NCBI GenBank assembly: GCA_032622095.1
Contig: CP136064.1
Location: forward strand, 260,011,863-260,075,862
Source of the DNA: Siphonodentalium dalli
Lineage: Eukaryota > Mollusca > Scaphopoda > Gadilida > Siphonodentaliidae
Reading direction: 5' to 3'
Length of the DNA stretch: 64,000 nt
A program made the position numbers and the translations under genes. Under the pieces are notes generated by a model. It saw only the letters and a program-made list of their open reading frames with translations, was not told the DNA's origin and searched no databases. Each line of letters starts with the position of its first letter. The first letter of the stretch is position 1. Below, one piece after another: positions 61,521-64,000 of the stretch.

Positions 61521-64000
61521 GCGCGAAGCCTTCAACTACTCAATTCAATTCATATTGAAAAAGCCCTTTTATGACTATGAGGATATGACCAATTGTTTTC
61601 CAAACACTTTGGCGTCTCAATATTTCGTAGTTTTCTCTAATATTCTTACCAGAGTTTCCTATCGAGGGATTTTTTTGCGATTTGTGGAGTGGTGAGTTCG
61701 CGCGGACTCATAATATTTCATCTATATGTCGCATGAGTGGTTAAGTGTTCTAACGCCATTTTTGGTCAAAAATGAACCATATTGTTAATGCTAAAATATT
61801 CTATGTGATTGTCCAACGGGAAACCATTATATAGATCACATGATCAAAGTTGTCGAATGGCGACCGATGACCGCATTCGTCTCTTAAAATATGTGCTCAA
61901 ATTGGCATTTTTTGCTCATTGTTATCAACAAAATGCATTCATATACCTCGCGTTGTATGTCTGCTAAGGTTATCTATAAGTTCTCTTTATATCAATTAAA
62001 AAATCATCTAATAAGAATACATTTTAGTCGACAAGGAGAGAGTTTAACTCACATCGAACAACATGGTGTGGTTTCGAGATGGAACAGTTAAGCATTGACA
62101 GCACAGTGAAACCCGTTCTCTTTGTATATGCGACACATGGCATATCTCCAATTATTGGACCGTCAGGACTGGGTGCTACTATTTCAGATCTAGCCCTCAT
62201 AATTTCAATATATGCGACTCATCTTGGTTCGGTCATGAACATTTTGTGACTATATCTGGAACTGTACTGCACGATAGAGTGTAATAACCATAGTCCGTGG
62301 GCCAAGCAGGATATTTTTCAAATTGGCTGCACCCCGCTCCAACAAAGGTTTCTATATACCAAATTAAATGTAATCATATGGCGCAACACATATTGCTTGT
62401 TGCCCGTTTCAGAAAGTGTCCCAAAATAGATTTTTCAGGGAATACAACTCTTACCCCTAAAATAAAATGAGAATTTTCTCGAGTACAAGTGTCCGAGCAT
62501 AAACAAAATATTGCAGTTATAAACTGCACAATATATCGTTTATATTAATAAGAAATGATCATAAAATGACACGAGATACAAAACTAGACCAATTTATGAG
62601 CTAGTTACAAAAAAATGCAATAAATATTTTGAAATCGCGAAATTTTGAAAAACATTGTCACTTATAAATGACTATAACTTGTGAACAGCATGGGCTATTG
62701 ATCCGCAACATGGCTAAAAAATTGCCCCAATGACATACCAAAACGATTTTAGTAATGGAATGCCAAGAGTATTGCTGTGAAAATGTGATAACACTGGTCT
62801 AGAATTAGTAAGTTCCTAAAACCTCATGCGATGACCTTTCTGGAAACTATTTCGTATATTTTTCAATTTTATTTTAGCTTTTATGAAAATATTATATATA
62901 TATATTTCAACTGAACAGATATGGCCACAACGGCTTATATGTGAGACTTACGTTATACAGAACAGTATTTTCTTATTTGTGCCGCGCATGTCGGGACAGT
63001 GATCACAACTGACAATAGATATGGCATTACAATACGCTTCATATTTGACAATAAGTTTAGGATGGTATCCAAAACGGCCAACAAAATCGAAGTTTCTCAC
63101 ACTTCCCGCCACAAACGTGACTGAGTTCGTTATCTGTGGACAAGGGAATTGTTAATCATGGTAATTAGTTCACTGGTAACCATAAACAAACCGAAGAACT
63201 ATACTATTGTTTCATTTAATTTAACCTAATGAGTAATTGATTGTCTTAAGGACTATAGATACTCATTTATTGAGGGAATACTTGATAAAAGTGAATGTAT
63301 AGAAATATTAAGACAATCATCACTAACATGTGCCTTTTGTGTCAGTTTAGATAAGTAGTATCAAATTATATATTTTTTTCTGAAGAAATTGAAATTGTAT
63401 GCCCACATTACCGGCCTCCAATTTCAAGTTGCCTATCTAAACATGTGTTCAGGTGAAATATTTTATATTAACGAAATTAGTTGTTATACAGAGGAATTTT
63501 TTTGTCAATAAAGAAATTACTTTTGCAGTATATACTATTGTGTTGCCAAACAGTTTTCAAGGCATGCTACTACTTCCTATAAGTTGAGTTCTCTCACTCT
63601 GCTCATCATATGAGTCGTCAAAATTTACACTATTTCGGTTATTGTAGACATTCTCACATACATCGTTACATGGTTAGTCTGCGGTGAAACAAGCTCATTT
63701 GTTAGATTGATATGAATCTTTACAGCCACGGCTCAGTAGTCACAGTAGATCGGGAGGAAGTATAATCCGACCTTGTTTGTAGGACCCAAAGAGCGACCAG
63801 CCATGGTTGTCAGGACATGGTACATAATGGTGCTAATATAATTTCTTAAGGAGTCTGTAACTGCTGGCGGTAGAATATGTGTTCCAGTGTTCGGTTATAC
63901 AGCATAAGAACGTGTGCGTTAATTAATTATGGCTCTCTATAATATAACCCATATGCAAACTTGGTAGGATATATAGTGTCATCGTCAACATTAATAGATT
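61521..64000. other. Right end of window, nothing recognised
   Basis: AT-rich sequence. I saw no coding exon with a familiar domain, no RNA gene and no clear repeat structure here. Confidence 0.4.

Overview
This is a eukaryotic, gene-poor, AT-rich and strongly repeat-laden window. Short coding exons with canonical GT-AG introns, many kinds of non-autonomous DNA transposon, a truncated LINE, SINE-like pieces and ACATGTACATGTA-type motifs suggest a marine invertebrate. A lophotrochozoan such as a mollusc or brachiopod is my best guess, but the sequence does not prove this.

Region 1 (1-22.6 kb, minus strand) is the 5' part of a USP48-like deubiquitinase gene. I assembled eleven coding exons (1,159 coding bases, 386 codons) from the start codon at 22592 down to 552, and the gene runs off the left edge. 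Every junction keeps frame. The catalytic Cys98 and the His box are present. The introns are packed with mobile DNA: six copies of one hairpin-ended MITE family, TTAA-flanked piggyBac-type MITEs, CAGTAATGCC hairpins, a 3.4 kb TIR element nested in another MITE, and a 2.7 kb minisatellite of 49-bp units in intron 4.

Region 2 (22.6-30.4 kb) lies upstream of the USP48 start. The DNA around the start codon has been tandemly duplicated (83-bp period). An element with hAT-type ends and an exact 8-bp target duplication then split the upstream copy. A second hAT-type element with another exact 8-bp duplication follows, then a third candidate.

Region 3 (30.4-35.5 kb) is a giant foldback element with about 1.3 kb arms around a decayed tandem array.

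Region 4 (35.7-42.8 kb) holds a near-identical 2.2 kb direct duplication. Its first copy ends at a 5'-truncated LINE that still encodes the C-terminal part of a reverse transcriptase. A THAP-domain fragment lies between the copies.

Region 5 (43.8-47.5 kb) has a broken gag-protease retroelement fragment between inverted repeats.

Region 6 (48-64 kb) holds microsatellites, a tandem array rich in nuclear-receptor-type half-sites, one intact intronless class A GPCR (52228-53325), a Mutator-like element with a 9-bp target duplication, and a frame-broken relic of a protein-primed family B DNA polymerase near 58.2-58.7 kb. The last 2.5 kb show nothing I recognise.

Only USP48 and the GPCR look like functional host genes. 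No operon-like system was seen. The window mainly records repeated, nested transposition into and around USP48.
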